A stretch of 64,000 nt of DNA from positions 124,001-188,000 of the forward strand of contig SCHM01000007.1 of the NCBI GenBank assembly GCA_004123355.1. Reading direction: 5' to 3'. Each line of letters opens with the position of its first letter. Positions within the stretch are counted from its first letter, which is position 1. Below are positions 21,611 to 31,802 of this stretch, in pieces. The notes under the pieces are model-generated. The model saw only the letters and a list, made by a program, of their open reading frames with translations, searched no databases and had not been told where the DNA came from. Source of the stretch: Amphirosellinia nigrospora. Lineage: Eukaryota; Ascomycota; Sordariomycetes; Xylariales; Xylariaceae. The position numbers and the translations under genes are program-made.

Positions 21611-24600
21611 TTATGATAGTTGAGAAAACTGTGTTGTTTGGCGGCCTGATGCTGTCCGTACTGTTTTTCGGGCTGGTTCTAGCAAATCTGGGTCGATCTG
21701 ACTCTGACCCCTTGCTCTCCTGTTCCTGCGAGGGGCAGGATTCTGTGTAGCAGGGTTCTGTGTAGAATCGATCTCTGGCACATCGAGGATGGGTTCTGGG
21801 ATATGTACTTCGATCTCATCCTCGAGATAATCGGCGGGCCGAAAACCAATATCCCGCTGGCGCCAGGAGATATTCTGTGAACTAGGACTAATAATCGTTG
21901 GAGTATCCGCATTAGAAGGAAATAACTGTACAGGTCTCCAGGCTGTTTCAGCTGCATGTATTTGTCGTTGCCTCTTTTTCTCTGCTTTCCGTTGAATAGC
22001 CTTTTGTTCAGAAGCATCCATATATAAAGCGATTGGTGGCGCTGGCGTATAATCTCGCACATATGCGGACAACATAAGGCAGGCTCGAAAAGTGCTAGGG
22101 GATAACCTGCTTCCGTTCGGCGGTGGTAGATATTACGAGCAAATGACCATATACGTTCTAGCGTAACAGAAGCTGCTTGTATAGAAAGTATACTCCGTGC
22201 AAGCGCTGCAAGCCCAGGCAAAGTATGCTCGATAGCTTGCCAGTAGCTCAACTGATCTTGGCCAGCACGACATGCTATGTACTAATCTTAGTACTAATCG
22301 TTTTTTGAAAATAAATAACTTACGGCGTAATAAGATCTCATTAATAATATGCTCATGTGGCAATGTGGTATTATCTGGTAGTTGTGGGCCCTATATTCAA
22401 ATTAGTCAAAATATAAGCACTAAGAATGTTATTATACCTTATTAGGACTGGACTGTAAAGAGATCATCAGTTCGCTTAGATTAGCTGAGGCTTGTTGTTG
22501 TGTTTCTGCCTGCTGATCATACTTTTGCCAAAACGTATGCATGTTTCAGCAAATCAACGGCGTACTTCATATTCCACCCGTCATTATGTTCTGTGTGTAG
22601 ATGTTTCTGCCACCCATCAAACAGTTTGTCAAGCTGCATAGAAGCTCTAGGACTAAGCAATGCTGCCAGTACAAGAACATCCCAGTTATCGTTCCTGGCT
22701 TTTTTGATATATTTGTCAAGCTTTTTTGACCGAGATCGATGCCGGTGATGAATTTCTCCAATATACTCTTATCACGGTCGTTAGATACTGTTTGCCGTGC
22801 TTTCAGCTGCTGCTTGCATGTTGCAAGATGTTTCCCCATAGATACAAAGCTGGTTAATATATGGCCCACGTGGTTTTGTTCGGAGGAGCCAAAAATATTA
22901 GTGAGCCAAATAAAATACGAAGTAATACGCAATAATGTATCAACATAAAGCCATGTCGTGCTATTGATGACAAACGTAGCTGGGAACTTCTTGATAGCTT
23001 CTTCGATAGCTGGTCGTAGTTTTTGTGCTCTTTGCAACATAAAAATAGTTGAGTTCCAACGGGTTCTAACATCACGAACCATCGATAATTGGGGTGTTAA
23101 ACCTAACGATTTTTGTATATCTTTGAACTGCTTTTGGCGGGCAGTACTGCTTTGGATATACGTTGCTAGTGATCGAAACTATATTGATTAGTACATTGAT
23201 TAGTACATTGATTAGTACATTAATCAGATTCAAGAGATACGTACCCCCTTTACTGTACTACCCGCAGTGTCTAGACGGTATACTATCTCCCCGTTTCTTG
23301 TTTGTTGTTCGTATGCAAACGTAGCCTGCTCGACAGTCTCAACGGCTTCATCAACGCCGATTCCTTTTAGAATGTCGCCCAGTACTAATTGGATAGTGTG
23401 GGAAAAGCAGGGAAGGTGAGTAACATGGGTCTTCCGACCAACTGCAGTACTTAATTGATGCTGGATAAGGTTAACATTGAAGCTGGGTCCGTTATCGCAA
23501 GTATATACTTGAGCACTTGTATGGAGGTTGTGTTCTTTCAGAGAGCTAACAACTTGTTCTGTGCTAGTGTCTGCTTGTTTAGATATCGCTGGATGGACAT
23601 CAATAAGAACGTTATGTTGTTGCCAGTGTTTGTCGATAAAATGTACTACCACTCCTTGATAGCATTCCGACTGGCCGGGGTTGGTCCACATATCGCTAGT
23701 AACCCCGATATTAGACCCGGGGACAATTCCGTTAAGCTGGTATTGAGTACAAGAGTTATTGTAACCACGTTTTTCCCGTAAGGTGGTAGCCATTCGTCAC
23801 TAAGCGATGCAATCAACATTTTCATATCCTTGTTCTCAGCAAGGTTGAACGGGCAGTTCCCTGAAACCCAGAAACGAATAAAGTACCGGTCTCTGTTTGT
23901 TAGTATTGTCTGCTATCGGATTAGTACATGATTAGTACAAATAAAATATGACGTACCCCTGCTATATCTGGCTCCTGGTCAGAGATATCATTTCGTAACC
24001 GTCGCTTGCACTTTTCGCTAGCGAGATGGGTACGTAATGATCGCGTGCCGTTCGACTTTGGATATACAGTATGCGTTAAAGCGGTGCCACACTTTTTGCA
24101 GATTAGTCTTGGCTTTCCAGTACTTATCTCTGCGCCTTGTTCCCAGTCATCCCAACTAGCTGATGTTCGGCCACTTGTATTCCACATCTTATCGATTTTA
24201 CAGATGCTGTCTTCTGTTGTAGCGTATGCTTCGTACCACTCTTTCGATCGTAGCCACTCTTTAAATGCCTTATCCGTTGTTGTTTGATATAAGTAACATA
24301 AAGGAGCCCCTATGGTCGGAAATAGGTTTTGTTGCTCGTTTTCTCGGTGTTTGGATAGTACTTCTTCGAGTTCGACGCTGTTGATAGATCTATCGGAGCT
24401 CGTATAGGTACTAGAACCGGAGCAGCTAGAACGTCTGTTGAGGATAGGCAATGGAACGTCAACAAAGGGATCTTCGATATCTGGTATAAACGGTATATCC
24501 GTCGAGTTGGAAAGGGAGGAACAATTGGAGGGCGGCCTAGGGATTGGATTTTGTTGTCATCTTCTAAAATAGTTCTAGTTTGGCGAGGTGGCGAACTTTC

Positions 24601-24675
24601 AATAGTAAAACAATCGTCGTCATTAATCACAACATCTAAGTCGTCTTGAGTAAACCCCAAGGCAGCGAAATCCAT
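21611..24675 (-). pseudogene. hAT transposase with BED finger, several one-base frameshifts
   Basis: Starts MDFAALGFTQDDLD at 24675. A BED-type finger (CKKCGTALTH...SLRTHLASEKCKRR) is followed by an intron near 23920. The RNase H-like core has TSDMWTNPGQSECYQG (first catalytic Asp) and TCDNGPSFN (second Asp), then CFSHTIQLVLGDIL, RTRWNSTIFML, WDVLVLAALLSPRASM and the C-terminal dimerisation block SIQAASVTLERIWSFARNI. Introns lie near 23920, 23190, 22400 and 22275, most containing the paired nonamer. Frames must be changed at about 24549-24552, 23777, 22752, 22540 and 22092. Most are explained by losing one base, often in a homopolymer, so assembly error is a real alternative to decay. Confidence 0.85.
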
Positions 24676-24948
24676 TATAAACAATGATAAAGCAGCAGTA
24701 CGCTCCAACAGAAATATTATTATTAAGCTGGCAGAACAGCAGGTCTTTTAAATAAATGTACTAATCCATGTACTCGTCCCCCTTGGCGCCATCGGCACGG
24801 ATTATTATTTTCCCGTTAAAAATAGACCATATAAGCGCCGTAGTTCTTTACATTCGCCCTTCCTTTCTCCATTATTTCTTACCCATTCATTCTATCATGC
24901 CTCCCCCCATTCAACCATCACTAAGTCCATCTCCTCATAGCTTAGCAT
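24676..24948. promoter_or_regulatory. Divergent promoter region between transposase and H3-like gene B
   Basis: About 270 bp separate the transposase ATG (minus) from the first ATGs of the plus-strand gene. It contains TGTACTAAT plus a degenerate partner (24757-24775) and an ATATAAGCG TATA-like stretch near 24828. A frame from ATG 24897 (MPPPIQPSLSPSPHSL) is protein-like for about 80 codons and could be an alternative N terminus of gene B. Confidence 0.4.
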
Positions 24949-25626
24949 ATGATGGCACGCAAGAGATCCCAGAAACGCCTAACCATAGTATTGGGGGAGT
25001 GCTTAACGAGTTCCCTCTTACTAACAGTAGCCGACCTACAACCCCTTGTTCATCCTCACCTCAGCTCCCCCCTGTACACCTACCCGACCCCGCCCTTCTC
25101 AAGCTCTCATTGGCACAAAAAACGCCAAACGGACAGAAATGTGGCCTGGCCAACTCAGCAGCCATCAAGAACCAAGAAAAAGAAAAGTACATACACGAGG
25201 GGCGGTCAACCGGAAGCGCCGGTGGAAGCCAGGAGGTATTAATTTGCCCAATTAGTACAATGATTAGTACATCGCTCATTTTGCTCCAGTCAATGCTCTA
25301 CGAGAAATCCGCAAATACCAACAAAGCAGCAATCTATTGATCCCTCGTTTGCCATTCGCCCGACTTGTAAAAGAAATAACCACCAAAATAACAGCTGAAG
25401 GATACCGATTCCGGAAAGATGCTATTGGAGCTTTACAAGAAGCAACAGAAGCCCATCTAACAAAAATGTTTGCCTGTATGTTTTCTTTTTAGTTTTATAA
25501 CCTAGGTACTAATTATATGCAGGTACCAACTATTGTGCTATTCACGCAAAACGTGTTACGATTACGCGCTCTGATATTCAGTTATTAAAGGATCTTGGCC
25601 GAGAAATGAATATTCCTCTTGTATAG
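24949..25626 (+). CDS. Histone H3-fold protein B, CENP-A-like, transposon-borne
   Basis: Exons in the model given: 24949-24987, 25031-25235, 25290-25475, 25523-25626, 177 residues, phases consistent. The last three exons are secure. The basic tail RKRKVHTRGAVNRKRRWKPG leads into NALREIRKYQQSSNLLIPRL, PFARLVKEI, GYRFRKDAIGALQEATEAHL and NYCAIHAKRVTITRSDIQLL, ending NIPLV. H3 landmarks equal to Cys110, His113 and Asp123 are kept. Loop 1 is one residue longer than in canonical H3, a CENP-A hallmark. The first intron (24988-25030) is short, with TACTAAC only a few bases before its acceptor, so the start is uncertain; the alternative is ATG 24897, which needs a different join. Intron 25236-25289 carries the paired nonamer in reverse orientation. 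Confidence 0.82.
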
Positions 25627-26031
25627 TAACGATGATTAAAAATTAAAAACCTCAAAAAATTTTTAGGGGCACATCCCAATTAGGAAGGCGGTGAATCACG
25701 TGAGCGGCAGAAAAAACAGCGGACCCACTTATATGTATCTTGCACTGTATACGTGTGTTCGTATTGCTTCTTCCCCCTAACAACATATTTTGGCCAATTA
25801 CTGTGTTCTCTTTTCTGCCTACAACCCTTGCAACCTTCGTCGGCCGGCCCCCCCCAAGGCCAATTTCAATCGGTAAGTCCAGTTTTACAGTCTCCGACCG
25901 TAAAATCTTACTGTATACACATCTATCCCTTTTTTTCTATTGTACTATTTACCCCTGCACTATTCAATTGTTGCACCTATATCTTATAATTTTATCTTGT
26001 TGTACTAATCCTGTACTAATTTTCTGCGCAG
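25627..26031 (+). promoter_or_regulatory. Upstream region and 5'UTR intron of the orphan hAT gene
   Basis: The 5' leader contains an intron from GTAAGT at about 25874 to the acceptor GCGCAG at 26031, immediately before the ATG. TGTACTAAT pairs near its 3' end. A pyrimidine-rich leader precedes it. Confidence 0.6.
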
Positions 26032-27748
26032 ATGGCTTCTAAGCGTTCAGGAGAAGAGTTGGCCAATACGGCTGCGCCAAAACGGCGCAAAGAAGAGTCG
26101 CAGTTGTCGAATAACCCACACACGCAGAAAGCTCGTGCGCGTGCTTCCCGCCTGCCCGAAGGCCAAAAGGCCTACGAGAAAAGCCTTACTGCTATTAAGC
26201 GTCAGATCAAGCGTAAGCAGGAAAATTGGCGAAATAAAAACTTAGATGCTGCTCCAAAAGAGGTTAAAAGCGCGTATCAGCTCATCACTGAACAAGTTAA
26301 CGAGGACTAGTATGTTTTGTACTAATCTTGTACTAATCTCTTTTACTAACTGTTACAACTATTAGTCGCGGTAAAAATAAGCATCCTGATCAAGTTGCCG
26401 CCGCCCATGGTTATACTATTCCTTCTGGCGCCTCTGATATAGTTAAGCCAGCTATGGACGTCGATTCTGATAATGAAGATCGCGATTTTCTCGTTCGTTT
26501 GGGCGATGAGCTTGAAATTGTCGATCTAGACGAAAATGATCCCGACTATGCCTATTATCTTGCAAAAGATGTTAAAGAGGAAAATACGAAGTTTTTCGGG
26601 CCGTTGGACTATATTCTCGAATTCGCTCGGGAACAAGCTTCGATTCTCATTTCGTCCAATTCTGATACTTTAACTTCTGATCAAAAACGTATTATTCGGG
26701 ACTACTGTTTCGAAGTAAGTATTTTTTTGATTAGTACACGATTAGTACATGCTAATAGTTTTTAGGTTATCCAACCCCATCATTCTGAGCCCCCTACTGA
26801 TCACCCTCTACATCCTCGATGGAAAGCGGATATTATGAAGATTTATGCTTCATTGAGCGTATATATTGAAGATCTTGTTGGTGATCCTAAAACACGCTGC
26901 CTATATTCCCATGATGAGCGCCAACGAGCTTACATCAAGGTATGTTGCTATTCTTGCTCCTAGCAACCTTTTTATTAACTTTCTAGGAATCGAATTACAA
27001 TTTGTATAGCGCTTGGAAGGGCGCTTGGATTTCTCCCCTTGAAACTTTATACTTTAAAGTTAAAGCTTTTCGATACCAACCAGTTCAATTCCGAAATCTT
27101 ATTCATTCTGTCTTCCAAACTGCTCGGTTCCGAGACTCAAATAAAGCAGAACTACTGGCCAGATTTACCCCAGACAAGATTACGCTTACCATGATCCTTA
27201 CGTCGGATGAACTACAACTCGCCCGCCTCCTTTTGTCTGCATCCTTCGACGATATTAAGAAGTGGCCAGTCTATTTTCCTGCTCGATATCGAGCTATTCA
27301 GCCCGCTCTTGCTGCTAAACGGTATATTATCCCTACTTAATGTACTAATCGGTGTACTAATCTGTATAGTCGAAATAAACTGCAATCTATCCGGTATAAA
27401 GCAAAGCGCCGCAACGTCACTTTTCCTTGGGTCTCAAAGCTCCCGCCTCCGGTTGTTTATGGCGTTCCCACTATTTCTGGCATGCTGCGAGAAATTTTAG
27501 GCTTCGGATATTCAGTTTCGGAATCTTTTCAGGCCAACTCTCACTATTACAATTTACCTGGGTTAGCTGAACTCTGGCAATTTGGCGATGACGAAATACT
27601 ATGTAGTTCCGAAGTTGGAGATATTTCCCGCTTTGATGCCAGCCTTGGTATGGCACTTTTGTCTGTGCCAGACAAACCATACACTGTTCCTGTGTGTTTT
27701 TGCGCACCTTCATGGATGATTAGAATAGGCTATTTGTACTGCCTGTAG
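26032..27748 (+). CDS. Orphan gene of the hAT element, 504 aa, five coding exons
   Basis: Exons 26032-26309, 26366-26714, 26766-26939, 26987-27321 and 27370-27748 splice in phase to 504 residues with no stop. The N terminus is basic and nuclear-like (MASKRSGEELANTAAPKRRK, ARARASRLPEGQKAYEKSLT). An acidic stretch follows (MDVDSDNEDRDF, ELEIVDLDENDPDYAYY), then a globular region with YSAWKGAWISPLETLYFKV, FPARYRAIQPALAAKRRNKL and VTFPWVSKLPPPVVYGVP. No family recognised. Introns 1 (5'UTR), 2 and 5 contain the sense TGTACTAAT pair and intron 3 its reverse. The intact frame beside a frameshifted transposase argues for recent function or selection. A histone-chaperone-like role would suit the acidic tract and the H3 neighbours but is only a guess. 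Confidence 0.75.
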
Positions 27749-28022
27749 TCTGATTAGTACACAGATTAGTACATTGACTCGCTTTCACATCCTTCTATTC
27801 CGCAATACCCTAATCTTGATATAATTCTTATCGGTACTATCAGTTTAAAAAAATCTATGTAGGTAGTATGGGTACAAAAAACCCATGTGGGTAGCATGGG
27901 TACAAAAAAACCCACGGGTAGCATGGGGACAGAAAACCCATGGGTAAAAAAAACCCACTGTGCCCACATGGGTTTTCATGGGTTCTGGGTAAATGGGTTT
28001 TGGGTAAAAAATCCAAACCCTA
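27749..28022. repeat. Right subterminal and terminal repeats of the hAT element
   Basis: A paired nonamer near 27754, then from about 27845 repeated GGGTACAAAAAACCCATG-type units and a terminal AACCCTA (complement TAGGGTT). The 8 bases after it (28023-28030) repeat the left target duplication. Confidence 0.85.
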
Positions 28023-28183
28023 TTCAGGACGAAGAGGCGGAAGCTGGGCCAGCTGGTTGTGCTTTTGAGTTTCCAAAGCATAACGAAGTAGGGTTTAGAC
28101 TAGGTCAACTTTGACAACTTGATGGACTCAAGGTCTTCAAGTCAGTTTCCCAACATCTAACCCTAGCCTAGCCTAGCCTAAAA

Positions 28184-29915
28184 ATGACAGACGTTGCACA
28201 ATGGTATGCACTCGCCTTTGGAGCCGGATTGCAGCCTTAGTTCTGCGAAAGTTGCTGATGCCATTCCACTCTTTTGTTACACCGCGACTGCATCGGCTGC
28301 TCCTAAGGCACATCACCTATCCTCTATTGATTGAGCGGCGACATTGGCCAGCTGTCACTCGATCTCACGCCGTCCTCGTTTCTTTATACTTGGCTGCCAA
28401 CATCGCTGCCTTGTTTTTTTGTTGAATGGCACAATCGACATACAGGCTCGCTCAGCTGTGCTAGCCGTGGTGAACATCGCTCCACTGCCTTTCGTCGGAC
28501 ATGTAAATACCCTGGGCGATTGTCTAGGCCTCTCTACAGCTGCATATTTACTAGGCCACCGCACCATTGGCACGGCAGCGATGCTCCATGCTTTTGTTCG
28601 CACAGGTATCGCGTTAGCATCCCAGCCCCGGTTTGGATACACCACATATTCTGGCCCAGTAGTAAGTTGGTGCGACCGAGACTCGCGTTCCTGGCTAACC
28701 TCGGTATCAAAGGCGTCCGGGGCTCTGCTGGGTATCCTCATTCTTTCTATCATAGGTCTCTTTACTGGAGTACGCCGCTGGGCCCACGAGCTTCTTGGGT
28801 TTACCATGCTCGGTGGCGTCCTGTGGCATTTCTCCCTTCTATCCCCCACGTCCATCGTGACAAAGATTGCACTCGCCGTCTCATTAGGTTCCTGCCTTCT
28901 CTCTGCTCTTGTCCGTGTCGTCAGGGTTTGGTTCTTTAGTACAAAGGCGACTGTTATAGACATATACCTGGACGATTCTGGAGCCTCGGGGTTCGTCGTC
29001 TCAACAAAGCGCCCGATACATGTACTGCCAGGCAAGTATTTCTACGTTTTTATGGCGGGCTCGGTGTGGCTCAGTTTCCATAGCTATCCTCTTATGGCTA
29101 TACCCTCCAGTCCGGGTTCAGTGCGAGGGAACAGCGAACTCATGTTTTGTGTCACGGATGCATCAAAAAGCATAAGAGGCCTAAAGATAGGGCAGAAGTT
29201 GTTGACGGTCCTTATGGGCCGGACCTACGTTTGGAGACATGTGAGAATCTAGTTCTCGTTGCGCAAGGAACAGGGATTCTTGGGATACTCCCCATTGCTC
29301 TTCACATGGCTAGTAGGAAACGGCAAGACGTTCAAAAAACCCAGCCTGCAGCTGGGTTGGATGTATTAGAGGTTGAGCTGAAAGAGGCTGAAGATGAACG
29401 TTCCAGATTAGAGCAAGACTACCGCCCAGCGGACCAAGCTCGCTCAACCCGTTTGAAAGACAAGATCACAGGTTTACGCGAAATTTTTAATGCCAAAGGA
29501 GCTACGCGGGAGAGCTGCTTCCGGGATCTCACGCGAGGATTACTATGTTATGGGTCCCCGATCACAATTCCCAAGTACGATGGGTCGGCAAGCAGATTCA
29601 ACTTCTCCAAGACCTCGACCCTGTTCGCGTTAGTACATTTCGAGCTGTGTTATGCAAAGTCTGTTACTGACACAATAATATGCGTTATAGACTCTTGTTG
29701 TCCTATGGTGTATATTTCCCTCGCCCAAGACTGCAGATCCTCTCTTTCAACCTTCGGATTATTTCATCTGCCTTTAGCCTCCTGACCCTAACAATGATAT
29801 CACTATAAACCCCACACCTGATTTTCGGGACCTGTTCCGTGAAAGGCTAAATAACGAAGTACACGTGCCTGGACGCTTTGCAGTTGTTAGTGAATATTTA
29901 GCTAGGAAACACTAA
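28184..29915 (+). pseudogene. Ferric-reductase-like membrane protein (FRE type), frameshifted
   Basis: Starts MTDVAQWYALAFGAGLQP, then a TAG. The membrane region follows in shifted frames: SAVLAVVNIAPLPFVGHVN, LGLSTAAYLLGHRTIG, AMLHAFVRTGIALASQ, with haem-ligand-type His residues (LGHRT, MLHAF, RRWAHELLG, LWHFSLL). The FAD-binding segment shows VRVWFFSTKATVIDIY and RPIHVLPGKYFYVF. The NAD-binding part reads VDGPYGPDLRLETCENLVLV and AQGTGILGILPIALH, followed by a charged coiled insertion (VELKEAEDERSRLEQDY). The end reads GRFAVVSEYLARKH with stop at 29915. At least four frame changes are needed. FRE-like genes of this type recur as Starship cargo. Confidence 0.8.
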
Positions 29916-30022
29916 TATTTATCTAATTAAATGGTTATAAACCATGTATCTTGCTCTTATGACGTTTTATTTCAAGCTTCAAAGGCGGTATCGACGGAAC
30001 GCATAAATACCAAGCAAATATT

Positions 30023-30559
30023 TTATACTCTAGGCGTTCCCCTTCCCTTCTTCTTTTTAGTAATTCTACCAGATTGATTTTCTGATAGAAGTACAGTACA
30101 CCAGTGTTGCTGTCGTATCCGTCTCCGTTTACATTGTTCCTTGAGGAGCCGAAGGAGCTCGTCATATTGTTGTTGTGCTGTGGTTTCTTCGGTGTTATAA
30201 TTGGTCCAAGAAATAGGGTGATGTAGCTGGCCCTGGTCCCCTTGGGCGGTAATATTTCTTTTAAGCCTTTCCGAAGGCCATTTCGCGTAGTTCTGAACAG
30301 TGTCAGGGTATTCCTCAAAGGCGGTGCTGCCTTGTTTCCGAGCCTCCTCCTTCCATTTACTGAGCTCCTCCATACTAGCGTGCAGCATTGTCCTCGGAAC
30401 ATCTTTGTTGTGATACACGAGGACATAGCCAAATATTTCCCCTAACTGTTGTGTAACCTTTAGTCGTCGCACATCTTTGATACCATCATCCGAGAATAGC
30501 TCAGAGAGCTTGCCACGTATAGAGGGGAGTAATACTAAGTCTATACTAAGAGAAGACAT
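30023..30559 (-). CDS. Hypothetical protein, 178 aa
   Basis: An unbroken frame from ATG at 30559: MSSLSIDLVLLPSIRGKLSE, then KDVRRLKVTQQLGEIFGYVL, SMEELSKWKEEARKQGS and a Glu/Lys/Arg-rich helical end (YDELLRLLKEQCKRRRIRQ), finishing with KKKKGRGTPRV. No family recognised. The composition looks like a real, largely helical protein. A second frame (down to 29935) continues in similar style, so the true C terminus may differ by a frameshift. Convergent with the ferric-reductase remnant. Confidence 0.45.
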   Translation of the reverse strand: MSSLSIDLVLLPSIRGKLSELFSDDGIKDVRRLKVTQQLGEIFGYVLVYHNKDVPRTMLHASMEELSKWKEEARKQGSTAFEEYPDTVQNYAKWPSERLKRNITAQGDQGQLHHPISWTNYNTEETTAQQQYDELLRLLKEQCKRRRIRQQHWCTVLLSENQSGRITKKKKGRGTPRV

Positions 30560-31802
30560 GGTGTAATCTTTAGTTGCGAGGGTGTGTTCCGGTTTAAGGT
30601 AACAGGTAAATAATAAGTCAGAATAGGGGGAAAATGGGGAATGTGAGGCAGGAAATGCCGGATGCGACCTTTCCTGAGTTTCTTTTTCATCACGTAGATC
30701 ATTGTCTCGCTGAGCTCCGGAAATCTTAGTACTTATATTTTCAATACAAGGCTGTGAATCCTAAAATTCGAACCCGAACTGTCACATTGTCTGTTAACGA
30801 ATTATCCCATGACACTAGATAGCTGGCATAACGTAAAGGTATCTTCGGACCTGTTAGTCTATCAGCGTTTATGCGAGGCGACCCCACGACCGCACCAGGA
30901 CAGGCATTGTCACCCCCTGAATTAGGAGTCAAACCGCAGGTGATGGTAGACCTACATAAGCAGCAACTACGTAAGAAAATTGCTCCTCCGGAATGAAGAG
31001 CACCTTACCACTCTTGTGGAGTCTTAAGAATGGCTGTTTGAGCAATAGGCAGTGTCTCATAATACTACAGCCAAAGCCAGGTTCTTTCTATAGTCTGTAA
31101 AGAGCCTGGCAGATTCCAGGGCTTTTATTTAGGTAGTCCTCGACTACTCGTTTCTCTATTGCGATTCTGTAATAAGACGCTTGGAGCTACTCGGGCAGCA
31201 AAAATGCGGGAGTTCTGCGTTAGCTCATGGGGTCTGGGTAAATATGCCTTCATGCCCTTCTCCAATCTCAGCTCTCGTTAAATTCGGATCTAAAATGCTC
31301 CTAAAGAAGTGGATTCAATATAGACTGTGAACAAAGATACTTTACTAACACGAATGCTCAAAGTAGGTTGAATAGTATATAGCTTCGTTACCACCTGCAG
31401 GGCTCCAGCAAGGCAGAATTATCAGCTTGTTGGGTGTATTTGTCAGAGCACCGGCAAGCGTCGCAGGCACGCTAGCCATGGCTTGGAATTACCGTTCACG
31501 TCCTACGGACGGACCCGGATGTCGATCTCAGGGGCTACCTACGCGCCGACTTGGGAGAGACTAGCATTATGATTATTCGTCCACGTCGATGCTAAAGCCC
31601 GCGGCGGACTATACGATAGTCTAAGGTGGGATGGCAGACTAACGTGGACCTCAGGTGCTTGCCTGCCATCTATTTCCCCCGTCGACAGGAATATAAAGCG
31701 GCTGCCAGATATCTGATACTAAAACTTCGTGCTTACTTTTTATGACTCGAACAAGAACTGCTATTCAATACCAAAGCTTCTTTGCCACTTATCACTCTAT
31801 AA
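30560..31802. other. No recognisable gene; promoter of the C2H2 gene at the right end
   Basis: Short ORFs only. A TATA-like AATATAAAGC at about 31690-31699 lies about 105 bp before the ATG at 31803, with a CT-rich leader between. Confidence 0.35.

Larger units (their letters stand above)
19308..27780. repeat. Dispersed paired nonamer TGTACTAAT, about 18 clusters
   Basis: TGTACTAAT (or its complement ATTAGTACA) occurs in pairs 11-12 bp apart near 19308, 20213, 20398, 20702, 21010, 21130, 21514, 22274, 23921, 24757, 25250, 26004, 26318, 26730, 27340 and 27754, and in triplets near 19688 and 23187 (the 24757 pair has one degenerate member). Most clusters lie inside introns of the four genes. 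In most of these the sense strand reads TGTACTAAT, which contains a branch-site-like TACTAAT; in three introns (near 22274, 25250, 26730) the orientation is reversed. Four clusters lie outside introns. One-helical-turn spacing suggests protein binding on one DNA face. Confidence 0.9.
19025..28022. mobile_element. Complete hAT-type transposon carrying two histone H3-like genes and an orphan gene
   Basis: 8,998 bp. The left end TAGGGTTCGGA and the complement of the right end TAGGGTTTGGA form an 11-bp terminal inverted repeat with one mismatch. They are flanked by an identical 8-bp duplication TTCAGGAC (19017-19024 and 28023-28030), the length expected of hAT elements. Order: H3-like gene A (minus), hAT transposase (minus), then divergently H3-like gene B (plus) and an orphan gene (plus). 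The transposase has several one-base frameshifts while the three cargo genes read cleanly through all their introns. Ends and duplication are read directly. The idea that histone-fold cargo serves the element, for example in packaging, silencing escape or segregation, is inference. Confidence 0.92.

Noticed and set aside
24897-24987. ATG 24897 as the definite start of H3-like gene B
   Set aside because: Its frame does not reach the histone frame without an additional unsupported join; kept only as an alternative.
19308-27780. Nonamer pairs as a CRISPR or tandem array
   Set aside because: They are dispersed over 9 kb, paired at 11-12 bp, and located in introns; there are no regular spacers.
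19308-27780. Nonamers as ordinary branch sites only
   Set aside because: A branch site explains one TACTAAT per intron, not paired nonamers, reversed copies in three introns, or copies outside genes.
28355-29035. 226-codon minus-strand ORF
   Set aside because: It is the antisense shadow of the ferric-reductase-like gene, whose plus-strand motifs are recognisable; the minus reading has no motif.
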